A stretch of DNA of 64,000 nucleotides from Halomonas sp. HL-93 (GTDB lineage Bacteria; Pseudomonadota; Gammaproteobacteria; Pseudomonadales; Halomonadaceae): assembly GCF_900086985.1 (NCBI RefSeq), contig NZ_LT593974.1, positions 1,798,001-1,862,000 on the forward strand. Reading direction: 5' to 3'. The notes beneath the pieces were generated by a model. That model did no database searches. It was not told the DNA's origin and saw only the letters and a program-made list of their open reading frames with translations. The position numbers were made by a program, and so were the translations under genes. How positions within the stretch are numbered: position 1 is the first letter of the stretch; every line of letters starts with the position of its first letter. Shown here in pieces: positions 34,576 to 43,424 of this stretch.

Positions 34576-35874
34576 ATGAATTTTCTGGATAAGCAATTCG
34601 GGCTTACCGAGCACCAAACCAGTGTTAAGACCGAGGTCATCGCCGGAATAACCACCTTCCTTACGATGGCGTACATCATCTTCGTTAACCCCAGTATCCT
34701 TTCTGAAGCTGGGATGGACTATGGGGCGGTGTTTGTCGCCACTTGCGTAGCCGCCGCTATTGGCTGTCTCATCATGGGGCTGTGGGCCAACTATCCGATT
34801 GCCCAGGCACCAGGCATGGGGCTCAACGCGTTCTTTACTTACGGTGTCGTCCTTGGGATGGGCTATACGTGGGAAGCGGCATTGGGGGCCGTGTTCTTCT
34901 CGGGTCTATGCTTTTTCTTGCTGAGTATTTTTAAAATTCGCGAGTGGATTATTAACTCTATTCCGCTCTCGCTGCGTTTAGGGATTGCCGCGGGTATTGG
35001 TCTGTTTTTGGCCATGATTGCATTGAAAAATGCCGGTATCGTGGTGGCTGATGACGCGACATTAGTTGCGCTGGGAGATCTCTCTGAACCGGCGGCACTC
35101 TATGCGCTGCTGGGCTTTTTCGTGATAACCGCTCTGTCCTATTTAAAGGTCACCGGTGCCGTCATGATCGGTATCCTGGGGATCACCATTGCGTCGATCG
35201 TGCTTGGGCATAACGAGTATGGCGGCCTTATGTCTATGCCGCCCTCAATTGCCCCTACCTTTATGGCAATGGATCTCATGGGGGCGCTTGATGTCGCCAT
35301 GCTAAGCGTGATTTTCGCTTTTCTGTTTGTTGATCTGTTCGATACGTCAGGCACGCTGGTCGGTGTGGCACATCGCGGCAAGCTTTTAGATAAAGATGGC
35401 AAACTGCCGCGTCTGGGCCGGGCCATGATGGCCGACAGTACGGCTTCAATGGCCGGCGCTGCCTTGGGTACCTCCACCACGACCAGCTATATCGAGTCGA
35501 CGGCGGGTATCGCATCGGGTGGCCGGACAGGTCTGACGGCGGTCGTCGTCGCCGTGCTGTTCCTGTTCAGTTTGTTCTTTGCCCCATTGGCAGGCTCAAT
35601 TCCCGCCTTTGCGACCGCCGGTGCATTGCTTTATGTGGCTGTGCTAATGGCAGGTAGCTTGGCGCATGCCAACTGGGATGACCCGACCGACGCCGCGCCG
35701 GTGCTGATTGCGGCTCTGGCGATGCCGCTGACCTTTTCGATCGCCGAGGGTATTGCCCTTGGGTTTATTAGCTATGCGGCGATCAAAACCCTGTCGGGAC
35801 GCTTTAAAGACCTTAATCCAGCAGTGATTATTCTGGCACTGCTGTTTGCGGTGAAATTTCTGTTTCTAGACTAA
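34576..35874 (+). CDS. AzgA-family guanine/hypoxanthine/adenine permease
   Basis: This is an NCS2-fold purine permease of the AzgA/GhxP type: 432 residues, about 12-14 hydrophobic segments. The family signatures are VIAGITTFLTMAYIIFVNP at the N-terminus, APGMGLNAFFTY, the substrate-site DLFDTSGTLVGVAHRG and GTSTTTSYIESTAGIASGGR. ATG 34576 (MNFLDKQFGLTEHQTS) gives the normal N-terminus. It is followed by apt and gpt, which trap imported purines as nucleotides, so the three make a coherent salvage route. The substrate is not predictable among adenine, guanine and hypoxanthine. Confidence 0.92.
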   Translation: MNFLDKQFGLTEHQTSVKTEVIAGITTFLTMAYIIFVNPSILSEAGMDYGAVFVATCVAAAIGCLIMGLWANYPIAQAPGMGLNAFFTYGVVLGMGYTWEAALGAVFFSGLCFFLLSIFKIREWIINSIPLSLRLGIAAGIGLFLAMIALKNAGIVVADDATLVALGDLSEPAALYALLGFFVITALSYLKVTGAVMIGILGITIASIVLGHNEYGGLMSMPPSIAPTFMAMDLMGALDVAMLSVIFAFLFVDLFDTSGTLVGVAHRGKLLDKDGKLPRLGRAMMADSTASMAGAALGTSTTTSYIESTAGIASGGRTGLTAVVVAVLFLFSLFFAPLAGSIPAFATAGALLYVAVLMAGSLAHANWDDPTDAAPVLIAALAMPLTFSIAEGIALGFISYAAIKTLSGRFKDLNPAVIILALLFAVKFLFLD

Positions 35875-35904
35875 CGTAATTTTATTAACCCAATGAGAGA
35901 CGCG

Positions 35905-36450
35905 ATGAGCATCTACGGCGATTACATTAAGTCCGTGATACGCACAGTGCCTGACTGGCCAGAAAAGGGGGTCAACTTTCGTGACATTACCCCGCTGCTG
36001 CAAAATAGTGCGGCATTTCGCAAGCTGATCGATAGCTTTGTACACCGCTATCAGGAAATGAACCTGGATGCCATCGCGGCTATCGACGCGCGTGGGTTTA
36101 TCATTGGGGCTCCTTTGGCCTACGAGCTGGGCTGTAGCTTTGTCCCGGTGCGTAAGAAGGGTAAGCTGCCGTTTAAAACCATCAGCGAAACTTACACGCT
36201 CGAATATGGCCATTCAGAAGTTGAGCTTCATTCGGACGCTTTCCAAAAAGACGACCGCATCTTGCTGATGGATGACCTGATTGCTACCGGCGGGACCATG
36301 CTGGCCGCCGCGAATCTTATCCAGCGCAGCGGTGGGCATGTCGTTGAGACGGCCACCATTATTGATTTGCCTGAGCTGGGTGGCTCGCAAAGGATTCGCG
36401 ACGCGGGCTACAGCGTTTTCGCGGTTTGTTCTTTCACCGAAGACGAGTAA
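35905..36450 (+). CDS. apt: Adenine phosphoribosyltransferase Apt
   Basis: Apt makes AMP from adenine and PRPP. The 181-residue protein has the PRPP motif [17 protein letters not shown] and the adenine-site segments [21 protein letters not shown] and [20 protein letters not shown] 35905 has GAGAG about 7 bases upstream; an in-frame ATG 35893 would add four residues. The stop overlaps the first ATG of gpt (TAATG). Confidence 0.96.
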   Translation: MSIYGDYIKSVIRTVPDWPEKGVNFRDITPLLQNSAAFRKLIDSFVHRYQEMNLDAIAAIDARGFIIGAPLAYELGCSFVPVRKKGKLPFKTISETYTLEYGHSEVELHSDAFQKDDRILLMDDLIATGGTMLAAANLIQRSGGHVVETATIIDLPELGGSQRIRDAGYSVFAVCSFTEDE

Positions 36451-36938
36451 TGAACGATATGAGCAGCGAACGCTACCATCAGCATTTTACCGTCTCATGG
36501 GATCAGCTCCATCGCGATGTGCGCCAGCTTTGCCATCAGCTGGTCGAACGTGACTTCAATGGAATTGTGGCGATTACTCGTGGGGGGCTGATTCCTGCCG
36601 CCTTGATCGCGCGCGAGCTGAACGTGCGGCTCATCGATACCGTGTGTATCAAAAGCTATGACCACATGGATCAAGGTGGGCTGGATATTCTTAAAGGCGT
36701 TGATCACGACGGCGAGGGATGGCTGTTGGTCGATGACTTGGTCGACACGGGTAAAACCGCTCGTGCGGTGAGCGAAATGTTGCCCAAGGCGCATTTTGTT
36801 ACCATCTATGCCAAGCCGGAAGGGCGTCCTTTGGTTGATCAGTATTTAACCGAAGTTGCCCAGCACTGCTGGATTCAGTTCCCCTGGGATATGGGCGTTG
36901 CCTATGTTGAACCACTGGTTGATCAAGTGAAGAAATAA
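36450..36938 (+). CDS. gpt: Xanthine-guanine phosphoribosyltransferase Gpt
   Basis: Gpt converts guanine, xanthine and, less well, hypoxanthine to nucleotides. The 162-residue protein aligns by eye along its whole length with E. coli Gpt: [30 protein letters not shown], the PRPP loop [13 protein letters not shown] and [15 protein letters not shown] 36450 overlaps the apt stop; ATG 36459 is an alternative. ung begins 2 bases after its stop. A second, unrelated Hpt-type enzyme lies at 47.5 kb. Confidence 0.95.
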   Translation: MNDMSSERYHQHFTVSWDQLHRDVRQLCHQLVERDFNGIVAITRGGLIPAALIARELNVRLIDTVCIKSYDHMDQGGLDILKGVDHDGEGWLLVDDLVDTGKTARAVSEMLPKAHFVTIYAKPEGRPLVDQYLTEVAQHCWIQFPWDMGVAYVEPLVDQVKK

Positions 36939-36940
36939 TC

Positions 36941-37624
36941 ATGTCGAATCCGCTTCCCGACGACTGGAATCACTGGCTGGGAAATGAGTTTCAGGCTGAC
37001 TATATGCGGTCACTGAAACGCTTTCTGGCTGACGAAAAAGCGGCCAAAAAAATCATTTATCCCCATTCATCTCAGTTGTTCCGCGCCTTTGAGTTAACGC
37101 CACTCAATGACGTAAAGGTGGTGATATTAGGTCAGGATCCTTACCACGGACCCAACCAAGCACACGGGCTATGTTTTTCGGTACAGGCGGGGGTGGCGGT
37201 GCCTCCTTCGTTGCTGAATATCTATAAAGAACTGGCCAGCGATGTAGGTGCCGAACCTGTTAGCCATGGGCATTTGGAAGCCTGGGCGAAGCAAGGAGTG
37301 TTGCTGCTAAACACGTCGTTAACGGTTGAGAGGGGCAATGCTGCGTCTCACCGAGGGAAAGGCTGGGAACCTTTCACGGATAGGGCGATTGAGACGGTGA
37401 GCGCGCATGCGCTGCCTAGTGTATTCCTGCTCTGGGGCAGTCACGCCCGCCAGAAGAAAACGCTGATTGATACACAGCGTCATTTGGTATTGGAAGCGCC
37501 GCATCCCTCCCCGTTATCTGCCCATCGGGGTTTTTTTGGAACCCGCCATTTTTCACAGGCGAATCGCTTTTTGGTCGAGCATGGGCGCGCTCCCGTTGAG
37601 TGGCAATTACCCGCCACCCCTTAA
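36941..37624 (+). CDS. ung: Uracil-DNA glycosylase Ung
   Basis: Ung removes uracil from DNA to start base-excision repair. The 227-residue family 1 enzyme has the water-activating motif [20 protein letters not shown] with the catalytic Asp, [13 protein letters not shown] and the DNA-intercalating loop [15 protein letters not shown] with the catalytic His. It starts two bases after gpt stops, so uracil repair is co-transcribed with purine salvage genes. Confidence 0.97.
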   Translation: MSNPLPDDWNHWLGNEFQADYMRSLKRFLADEKAAKKIIYPHSSQLFRAFELTPLNDVKVVILGQDPYHGPNQAHGLCFSVQAGVAVPPSLLNIYKELASDVGAEPVSHGHLEAWAKQGVLLLNTSLTVERGNAASHRGKGWEPFTDRAIETVSAHALPSVFLLWGSHARQKKTLIDTQRHLVLEAPHPSPLSAHRGFFGTRHFSQANRFLVEHGRAPVEWQLPATP

Positions 37625-37649
37625 CCTGGCGGCGGCTTACGGGTAGAAT
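37621..37649 (+). promoter_or_regulatory. Candidate promoter for upp
   Basis: TTAACC and TAGAAT are separated by 17 bases, at the very end of ung and about 70 bases before upp. The pairing GGCGGC...GCCGCC overlaps the -10 element. Confidence 0.4.
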
Positions 37650-37715
37650 GCCGCCCAATTTTGCAAGTCTGCGACCAGCCGCGTTGCCTATCACCCCCTG
37701 CAGTGAGGACGTCCC

Positions 37716-38345
37716 ATGAGTGTCTATTCCATTAATCATCCGCTTGTTCAGCATAAACTGGGACTGATGCGTGAAGTTGATATAAGCACCAAGAGCTTTC
37801 GGGAATTGGCAGGTGAAGTGGCTAAGCTTTTAACCTACGAAGCAACCAAGGACCTTGAGCTCGAAGATCACACTATTGAGGGATGGAATGGTGAACCTAT
37901 TGCTACGAGGCGGCTAAAGGGTAAAAAAGTCACGGTTGTGCCGATCCTTCGTGCTGGGTTGGGTATGCTTGAGGGTGTCACTGATCTAATTCCCAGTGCG
38001 CGTGTCAGTGTCGTTGGGCTTTATCGTGACGAAGAGACGCTGCAGCCTGTTCCGTATTTTGCCAAATTTACCAATGACATCGAAGAGCGCATGGCAATCG
38101 TAATTGACCCCATGCTGGCGACCGGGGGGTCAATGGTGGCCACCTTGGATATGCTGCGTGAGCGCGGCTGCGAGCACATGAAGGTGATTGTATTGGTGGC
38201 GGCGCCAGAAGGTATCAAGCGTGTGCAAGAGGCGTATCCGGGCATAGACATTTACACAGCCGCGGTGGATGAGCGGCTGGATGAGAACGGCTATATCGTC
38301 CCAGGCTTAGGCGATGCTGGCGATAAAATCTTCGGTACAAGATAA
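37716..38345 (+). CDS. upp: Uracil phosphoribosyltransferase Upp
   Basis: Upp salvages uracil to UMP with PRPP. The 209-residue protein starts [17 protein letters not shown], carries [14 protein letters not shown] and the PRPP motif [17 protein letters not shown], and ends with the uracil-binding [24 protein letters not shown] precedes ATG 37716. It is followed by a terminator and then by the uracil permease gene, a common bacterial pairing. Confidence 0.98.
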   Translation: MSVYSINHPLVQHKLGLMREVDISTKSFRELAGEVAKLLTYEATKDLELEDHTIEGWNGEPIATRRLKGKKVTVVPILRAGLGMLEGVTDLIPSARVSVVGLYRDEETLQPVPYFAKFTNDIEERMAIVIDPMLATGGSMVATLDMLRERGCEHMKVIVLVAAPEGIKRVQEAYPGIDIYTAAVDERLDENGYIVPGLGDAGDKIFGTR

Positions 38346-38362
38346 GCCTTTCATGTTAACCG

Positions 38363-38395
38363 GCCCCTGGCGTCTTACGTTAGGGGCATTTTTTT
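38363..38395 (+). terminator. Intrinsic terminator between upp and uraA
   Basis: GCCCCTGGCGT-CTT-ACGTTAGGGGC (11 pairs, two of them G-T) is followed by ATTTTTTT. Placed between two functionally linked genes, it could also act as an attenuator for uraA. Confidence 0.88.
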
Positions 38396-38426
38396 GCCCT
38401 AGCATAAATCTGAGAGGAGCCGCGTG

Positions 38427-39674
38427 ATGAAAGATGCCCCAAGCCAGCCTGAATCTTGGCCTAGAGTGTTGCTAACCGGGGCCCAAATGCTATTTGTGGC
38501 ATTTGGCGCCTTGGTCTTAGTGCCACTGTTGACGGGGCTTGATCCGAGTGTGGCGTTGTTCACCGCCGGGGTCGGTACGTTGGTGTTTCATACGGTAACC
38601 GGCTTAACGGTACCGGTCTTTCTTGCCTCTTCGTTTGCCTTTATTGCACCGATTCAAGGGTCGATAGCTAACTTTGGTGTCTCGGCAACGCTCGGTGGTT
38701 TGATGGTGGCAGGGTTGGTATACGTGGCCATTTCGGCGGCGATCCGCGTGAAGGGAACCGAGTGGCTGCATCGCCTATTACCACCCGTCGTAGTAGGCCC
38801 GGTGATTATGGTTATTGGCCTGGCGTTGGCTCCAGTGGCGGTTGATATGGCCACCGGCGAAACCAGCGATCACATCGGTTATGGTGCGGCGCTGTTTTTA
38901 TCCATGGTAAGTCTACTGGTTACCTTGGTCTTGGCTGTATTTAGCCGTGGATTGCTGCGTTTGATCCCTATTATGGGCGGCATAATAGTTGGCTATTGCC
39001 TGGCGCTGTTAATGGGCCTGGTCGACTTTACGCCGGTGCGTGAGGCTAACTGGTTGGCCATCCCTGCGTTTACTGCGCCAAGTTTTCACTGGGCGGCCAT
39101 TCTGTTTATGATTCCTGTCGCGATTGCCCCAGCGGTGGAGCATATTGGTGATATGGTGGCTATTGGTTCGGTAACTCGGCGTAACTACCTGGAGAAGCCG
39201 GGGCTGCATCGTACGCTGTTAGGCGATGGTTTAGCGACCACGGTGGCCGCGCTATTTGGCGGCCCGCCCAATACTACATATTCAGAAGTAACGGGGGCGG
39301 TGACGCTAACCCGGGCGTTTAACCCTCGCTATATGGTGGTCGCGGCGGTACTGGCCGTTGCGCTGGCCTTTATTGCCAAGTTGGGGGCGCTTCTGCAAAC
39401 CATCCCCGGGCCTGTAATGGGGGGGATTATGACGCTACTGTTCGGTTCTATCGCGGTCATCGGGATGAATACGTTGGTGCGTGCCGGGCATTCATTAACC
39501 GCCCCGCGTAATCTGGTCGTTGTCTCGTTGATTCTTGTTTTTGGTATTGGCGGCATGCAGGTGGGCGGTGGCCAGTTTACGCTGCAAGGCGTTAGCCTGG
39601 CGGCGCTGGTCGGTATTGCGTTGAACTGGATACTGCCAGCCGAGGAAAAAGCTGACGCTGGCGATGCTCACTAA
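38427..39674 (+). CDS. uraA: Uracil permease UraA (NCS2 family)
   Basis: UraA is a proton-coupled uracil importer. The 415-residue protein has about 14 hydrophobic segments and the UraA signatures FGALVLVPLLTGLDPSVALFTAG, FLASSFAFIAPIQ, PVAIAPAVEHIGDMVAIG (with the Glu-His uracil site) and the NTTYSEVTGAVTLTR helix. ATG 38427 or GTG 38424 is the start, with GAGAGGAG upstream. It sits behind upp. Confidence 0.95.
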   Translation: MKDAPSQPESWPRVLLTGAQMLFVAFGALVLVPLLTGLDPSVALFTAGVGTLVFHTVTGLTVPVFLASSFAFIAPIQGSIANFGVSATLGGLMVAGLVYVAISAAIRVKGTEWLHRLLPPVVVGPVIMVIGLALAPVAVDMATGETSDHIGYGAALFLSMVSLLVTLVLAVFSRGLLRLIPIMGGIIVGYCLALLMGLVDFTPVREANWLAIPAFTAPSFHWAAILFMIPVAIAPAVEHIGDMVAIGSVTRRNYLEKPGLHRTLLGDGLATTVAALFGGPPNTTYSEVTGAVTLTRAFNPRYMVVAAVLAVALAFIAKLGALLQTIPGPVMGGIMTLLFGSIAVIGMNTLVRAGHSLTAPRNLVVVSLILVFGIGGMQVGGGQFTLQGVSLAALVGIALNWILPAEEKADAGDAH

Positions 39675-39701
39675 CCCTTGTCTATTTGGAGCAGCTCGCT
39701 T

Positions 39702-40265
39702 ATGCAGTTGAATTCATCGCTAGCTTTTCCCGTGTTGGGGATTGCTGCCTGGAGTGGGACGGGGAAGACGACGCTGCTCGAGCAGTTGTTACCGCGGCTT
39801 CGGGCCGAGGGCATTAAGGTGGCGGTGATTAAGCATGCTCACCATCGCTTTGATGTCGACCAACCCGGGAAAGATAGCTATAAGCTACGCAGTGCCGGGG
39901 CGACACCTATTCTGGTCGCATCAAACCAACGCCTAGCGTTGATGCAGGAAACCCCAGGCGGTGAAGAGCCGGATTTAAATCAGCTACTGGCGATGATGGC
40001 TGTACACTCACCTGATCTGGTGCTGGTGGAAGGCTTTAAAGCATGGCCCTTGGCCAAGCTGGTGCTTTATCGTAATGGCATTGGGGACGCAGATATTCTA
40101 CTAGGCCCAGGCGTTGAAGCCGTCGCGCTTGATGGGCCGTCGCCGGTCGCCTTGCCCGCTGCAAGGAGGCAGCTAGCGCTTAATGATACGGACGCCATTG
40201 CAAGTTGGATAATCGAATGGATGGCGGGCCAACGGCTCAATGATGTTTCACGCACTGATAGGTGA
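39702..40265 (+). CDS. mobB: Molybdopterin-guanine dinucleotide biosynthesis adaptor MobB
   Basis: MobB is a GTP-binding P-loop protein that helps attach GMP to molybdopterin. The Walker A is [17 protein letters not shown] (residues about 14-30), followed by [28 protein letters not shown], the hallmark of MobB, and [13 protein letters not shown] 39702 ([11 protein letters not shown]) is preferred, with GGAGC upstream. Length is 187 residues. moaC-D follows 4 bases later, so mobB-moaCD-moaE is one unit. Confidence 0.95.
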   Translation: MQLNSSLAFPVLGIAAWSGTGKTTLLEQLLPRLRAEGIKVAVIKHAHHRFDVDQPGKDSYKLRSAGATPILVASNQRLALMQETPGGEEPDLNQLLAMMAVHSPDLVLVEGFKAWPLAKLVLYRNGIGDADILLGPGVEAVALDGPSPVALPAARRQLALNDTDAIASWIIEWMAGQRLNDVSRTDR

Positions 40266-40269
40266 CACC

Positions 40270-41076
40270 ATGCAGTTAACTCATCTCAATAGCCGCGGCG
40301 AAGCCCGTATGGTAGACGTTTCAGATAAACAAGAGACGCGCCGCGAGGCGGTTGCATCTGGGCGCATTGTGATGCTTCCTGCCACCCTGACGCAGCTAAG
40401 TGAAGGCTCTTTACCTAAAGGTGATGTACTGGCAACTGCACGTATTGCGGGGATTCAGGCGGCAAAACGTACCCATGAGCTGATCCCGCTTTGTCACTCG
40501 TTGGCGCTTTCTAAAGTGGCCATTGAGTTTGATGTGGATCCCGCAGAAAGCTGTGTCCATGTTACCGCGAGTTGTCGATTAAATGGGCGTACCGGGGTCG
40601 AGATGGAAGCACTGACAGCAGTCTCGGTGGCCTGTTTAACGCTTTACGATATGTGTAAAGCGGTAGATAAAAGCATGCGTATTGACGCGGTACAGCTTGA
40701 TAGCAAACGCGGCGGTCAGCGGGGAGAGTATCAGCGCGAGACCACGCCTGAAGCGCCGCCGCCGATTGTCACAGGCCAAGGCACCGCCGGTGAAGTCAGC
40801 TTGGGAGATCGTTGTCATTCGCCTTGCGTACTGGTCAAGTTTCTTGCCGAGCTGCGTGAGCAACTGGGTGAAAACGAACGGGTGGTGACTTTTGACCAAC
40901 TGCCCAGTCGCGATATTGCGGGGCTGAAAGCCGCTTTAGCGGCTCAGGACGAACGCTTTCAACTATTGCAGGACCAACGCACGCTTTGTGCGATCAACCA
41001 GGTCATGGCCAACGATGGCGCGCGAATTACCGACGATGACGAGGTGGCTTTTTTCCCACCCGTTACAGGGGGCTAA
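40270..41076 (+). CDS. moaC: MoaC-MoaD fusion: cyclic pyranopterin monophosphate synthase fused to the MPT synthase small subunit
   Basis: One 268-residue reading frame holds two usual molybdenum-cofactor proteins. Residues 1-157 are MoaC, with catalytic-site residues at the expected places (Lys50, His76 in LCHSLAL, Glu111/113 in GVEMEAL, Asp127 and Lys130 in DMCKAVDK). After a 27-residue Pro/Gly-rich linker, residues 185-268 are a ubiquitin-fold MoaD starting [15 protein letters not shown] and ending FFPPVTGG, the C-terminal Gly-Gly that carries the thiocarboxylate. There is no stop or start codon with a ribosome site between them. MoaC makes cPMP and MoaD gives sulfur to it with MoaE, encoded 1 base downstream. 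Whether the protein is cut is unknown. Confidence 0.92.
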   Translation: MQLTHLNSRGEARMVDVSDKQETRREAVASGRIVMLPATLTQLSEGSLPKGDVLATARIAGIQAAKRTHELIPLCHSLALSKVAIEFDVDPAESCVHVTASCRLNGRTGVEMEALTAVSVACLTLYDMCKAVDKSMRIDAVQLDSKRGGQRGEYQRETTPEAPPPIVTGQGTAGEVSLGDRCHSPCVLVKFLAELREQLGENERVVTFDQLPSRDIAGLKAALAAQDERFQLLQDQRTLCAINQVMANDGARITDDDEVAFFPPVTGG

Positions 41077-41077
41077 G

Positions 41078-41530
41078 ATGGATATTAGCATCCGCGTTCA
41101 AGCGGCGCCTTTTGATATGGCCTATGGTTATGATGCCTGCATCGCCGGACGCACGGATATAGGAGGGGTTGTTAGCTTCACTGGGCTGGTACGTGACTTT
41201 AACGAAACCCCTGACGTTACGGGGCTGACCCTGGAGCACTATCCAGGAATGACCGAGGCCACCCTCCAGCGTATTGCTGAGCAGGCGGGGCAGCGCTGGT
41301 CACTCAACGCCGTTACGATTATTCACCGAGTGGGGCATATGCGTCCGGGTGATGCCATTGTTAGAGTGCTAGTGGCAAGCGCGCATCGCCGGGAAGCCTT
41401 TGAGGCCTGTGATTTCATTATGGACTGGTTAAAAACCCAAGCGCCTTTTTGGAAAAAAGAACACGGCCTTCAGGGTGATTACTGGGTTAAAGAGCGCCGT
41501 TCAGATATCGACGATGCCGCCCGCTGGTAA
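41078..41530 (+). CDS. moaE: Molybdopterin synthase catalytic subunit MoaE
   Basis: MoaE binds MoaD thiocarboxylate and converts cPMP to molybdopterin. The protein is 150 residues. Conserved HYPGMTEATLQRIAEQA, IIHRVGHMRPGDAIVRVLVASAHR and the active-site FWKKEHGLQGDYWVKER (with the two key lysines) are present. ATG 41078 is chosen because it starts 1 base after moaC-D ends and matches the family N-terminus. The gene is convergent with the RNase J-like gene. Confidence 0.96.
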   Translation: MDISIRVQAAPFDMAYGYDACIAGRTDIGGVVSFTGLVRDFNETPDVTGLTLEHYPGMTEATLQRIAEQAGQRWSLNAVTIIHRVGHMRPGDAIVRVLVASAHRREAFEACDFIMDWLKTQAPFWKKEHGLQGDYWVKERRSDIDDAARW

Positions 41531-41566
41531 TTTCGCAGGCCGACAGAACGGCGAAGTAGCGTTGTC

Positions 41567-43246
41567 TTAATCGTCAACGATGGGAGCAGGCAGTTCGCTG
41601 GCCATAATCTGCAGGTGAACATCAGGTAAATGCTGTAGCCGCTCGGCTAACCAGGCGATTAAACGCGGCTGGAGGCCAAGTCTCAGGTCCGCTAACGTAT
41701 CAGCGTGCAGTTCGGCAAGCTGGTCATCCAACCATTCGCTGAAGCTGTCTTCGTCCAGCGCATTGGCGCTTGTGTTATCCAGCATTAGGCGTCCAATGCG
41801 CGCCCAGCCGGTAGTCGTAGCGGTAACTGGCAGCGCTAAATAAAGGCTGCCCCGGCGCGGGTGGGCGCTACTGTCGCTTTCCAGCCCAGGGTGGGGGACA
41901 ACACTGTTCTGACTGACGATGCATGGTGGTTGCGGGTAGTGCTGCTCGTGATGCAGCCCCTCTTGATCAAAGCGAATCATGTCGCCATTGACGGGTGCTA
42001 GCGGTGCATTAATACCAAGAGTCGCCGCTAGCTGTTGATGGGCCTGTTGATGTTGGCTTTCCCCGTGGACAGGCAGCAGGTGTCTTGGCATTAACCACTC
42101 ATAAAAGCGAGTCATTTCCTCCTGTGCCGGGTGCCCCGTCGCGTGTAGTTCGGGGTGGCTGAATTCATCGAAGAGCCGAACGCCAAGTTGTTGCAAACGC
42201 TTTTTTAGCTGCTCAATGGGTCGCTCATTCCCGGGAATCGCTTTCGCGGAAAAAATCACGTTGTCGCCTGGCTGTAAATCAACGTGAGGGTGACGGCCCT
42301 GAGCAAGCCGTTGAAGCGCAGCACGCGGCTCGCCTTGGCTGCCTGTGGCAATGACGACGACTTCATCGGGGGGGAGGTAACCGAGGTCGTGGGCGGGCAC
42401 TAACGTCGGAAAATCGTCCAAATAGCCGAGACCGCGGGCGACGCCTACCATGCGTTCCATTGAGCGTCCCATCAAACTAACACGCCGTCCGCACTGATAA
42501 GCTGCGCGCCCAATTGCCAACACGCGGGCTAAATTACTGGCGAAGCAGGAAACAATCACTCTGCCTTCGCAGGCGGCGAGCGTTGCGGCAAGTGCTCGGG
42601 CGACATCACCTTCGCTGCCCGAGTGGCCTGGCATCGGAGCGTTAGTGGAATCGCCTATCACCAAGTCAACTGGCGCGAGTGCCTTGAACTGTGCTTGATT
42701 GATCGGCTCACCGATGATCGGCTCGGGATCAAGCTTCCAGTCCCCGCTATGCAGCACGCGGTAGAGACCTGCCATGACGATCAACGCGCAGCTCTCGGGT
42801 ATTGAGTGAGGAACCGCCAGATAGCGAAGGATGAAAGGGCCGCTTTGCAAGGCCTCACCGGGCTCGACTACATGGATGGCGGCGCTGCTGAGTTGATGCT
42901 CGGCAAATTTGAGACGCAATAAGCCTGCCGCCAGGGGCGTGGCATAAATGGGGCATTGCCAGTGAGGCCAGAGCCAGGCAACTGCGCCAATATGGTCTTC
43001 ATGCCCGTGGGTGATATACAGCGCTTTAGGCGCGATGCCCAATGCTTTCGGCGTCGCCAGGTTGGGGACTTGGAGCGGAGCGTTGGGTAAATCCTGACGA
43101 ATCATCATGCCGCAATCCACGGCGATCCAGTGATCCTCGTAGCCATATAGCGTCAGATTCATGCCAATCTCCCCACAACCGCCTAACGGCAAGATGCGCA
43201 ATGGGGGGCGACGACGGGGACGAATATGAGCGCGCGGTGGATGCAT
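41567..43246 (-). CDS. RNase J-family metallo-beta-lactamase ribonuclease
   Basis: The 559-residue protein resembles RNase J: a beta-lactamase fold split by a beta-CASP domain, with a C-terminal domain. PLGGCGEIGMNLTLYGY and DCGMMIRQDLP are followed by the zinc motif YITHGHEDHIGAVAWLW, then LHSGDWKLDPEPI, VIGDSTNAPMPGHSGSE, VIVSCFASNLARV, VVVIATGSQGEPRAALQRLA, SAKAIPGNERPI and the C-terminal HATGHPAQEEM and LPVHGE. RNase J acts as 5'-3' exo- and endonuclease on RNA in Gram-positives. E. coli lacks it. ATG 43246 is the likely start though its ribosome site is poor; an upstream TTG (43279) is possible. Confidence 0.9.
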   Translation of the reverse strand: MHPPRAHIRPRRRPPLRILPLGGCGEIGMNLTLYGYEDHWIAVDCGMMIRQDLPNAPLQVPNLATPKALGIAPKALYITHGHEDHIGAVAWLWPHWQCPIYATPLAAGLLRLKFAEHQLSSAAIHVVEPGEALQSGPFILRYLAVPHSIPESCALIVMAGLYRVLHSGDWKLDPEPIIGEPINQAQFKALAPVDLVIGDSTNAPMPGHSGSEGDVARALAATLAACEGRVIVSCFASNLARVLAIGRAAYQCGRRVSLMGRSMERMVGVARGLGYLDDFPTLVPAHDLGYLPPDEVVVIATGSQGEPRAALQRLAQGRHPHVDLQPGDNVIFSAKAIPGNERPIEQLKKRLQQLGVRLFDEFSHPELHATGHPAQEEMTRFYEWLMPRHLLPVHGESQHQQAHQQLAATLGINAPLAPVNGDMIRFDQEGLHHEQHYPQPPCIVSQNSVVPHPGLESDSSAHPRRGSLYLALPVTATTTGWARIGRLMLDNTSANALDEDSFSEWLDDQLAELHADTLADLRLGLQPRLIAWLAERLQHLPDVHLQIMASELPAPIVDD

Positions 43247-43305
43247 CAGAGTAATAAAGCCTAAAAAATAATTCCTCAACTATACGGTAAGCGGCGGTCG
43301 GCTAA

Positions 43306-43333
43306 CAATCATCGCCGTGACAGTCGATGATTG
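43306..43333. repeat. Perfect 9-bp inverted repeat between the RNase J-like gene and purU
   Basis: CAATCATCG, a 10-base spacer and CGATGATTG, centred about 75 bases from the RNase J-like start and 105 bases from purU. The spacing (19 bases centre to centre of arms) fits a dimeric repressor site as well as a hairpin. No T run follows. Confidence 0.6.
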
Positions 43334-43424
43334 CGGGCGTCGCATTGGGTACACTAGACGTTTGTTGAATGCCCATGGACGGCCATGACAATAGCCGCGT
43401 GGTAAACCGTTAAGAGTAATGACT

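Noticed and set aside
38363..38395. Hairpin before uraA as a PyrR or UMP riboswitch-like attenuator
   Set aside because: Only a simple terminator is visible; no alternative antiterminator pairing or PyrR-binding loop was found.
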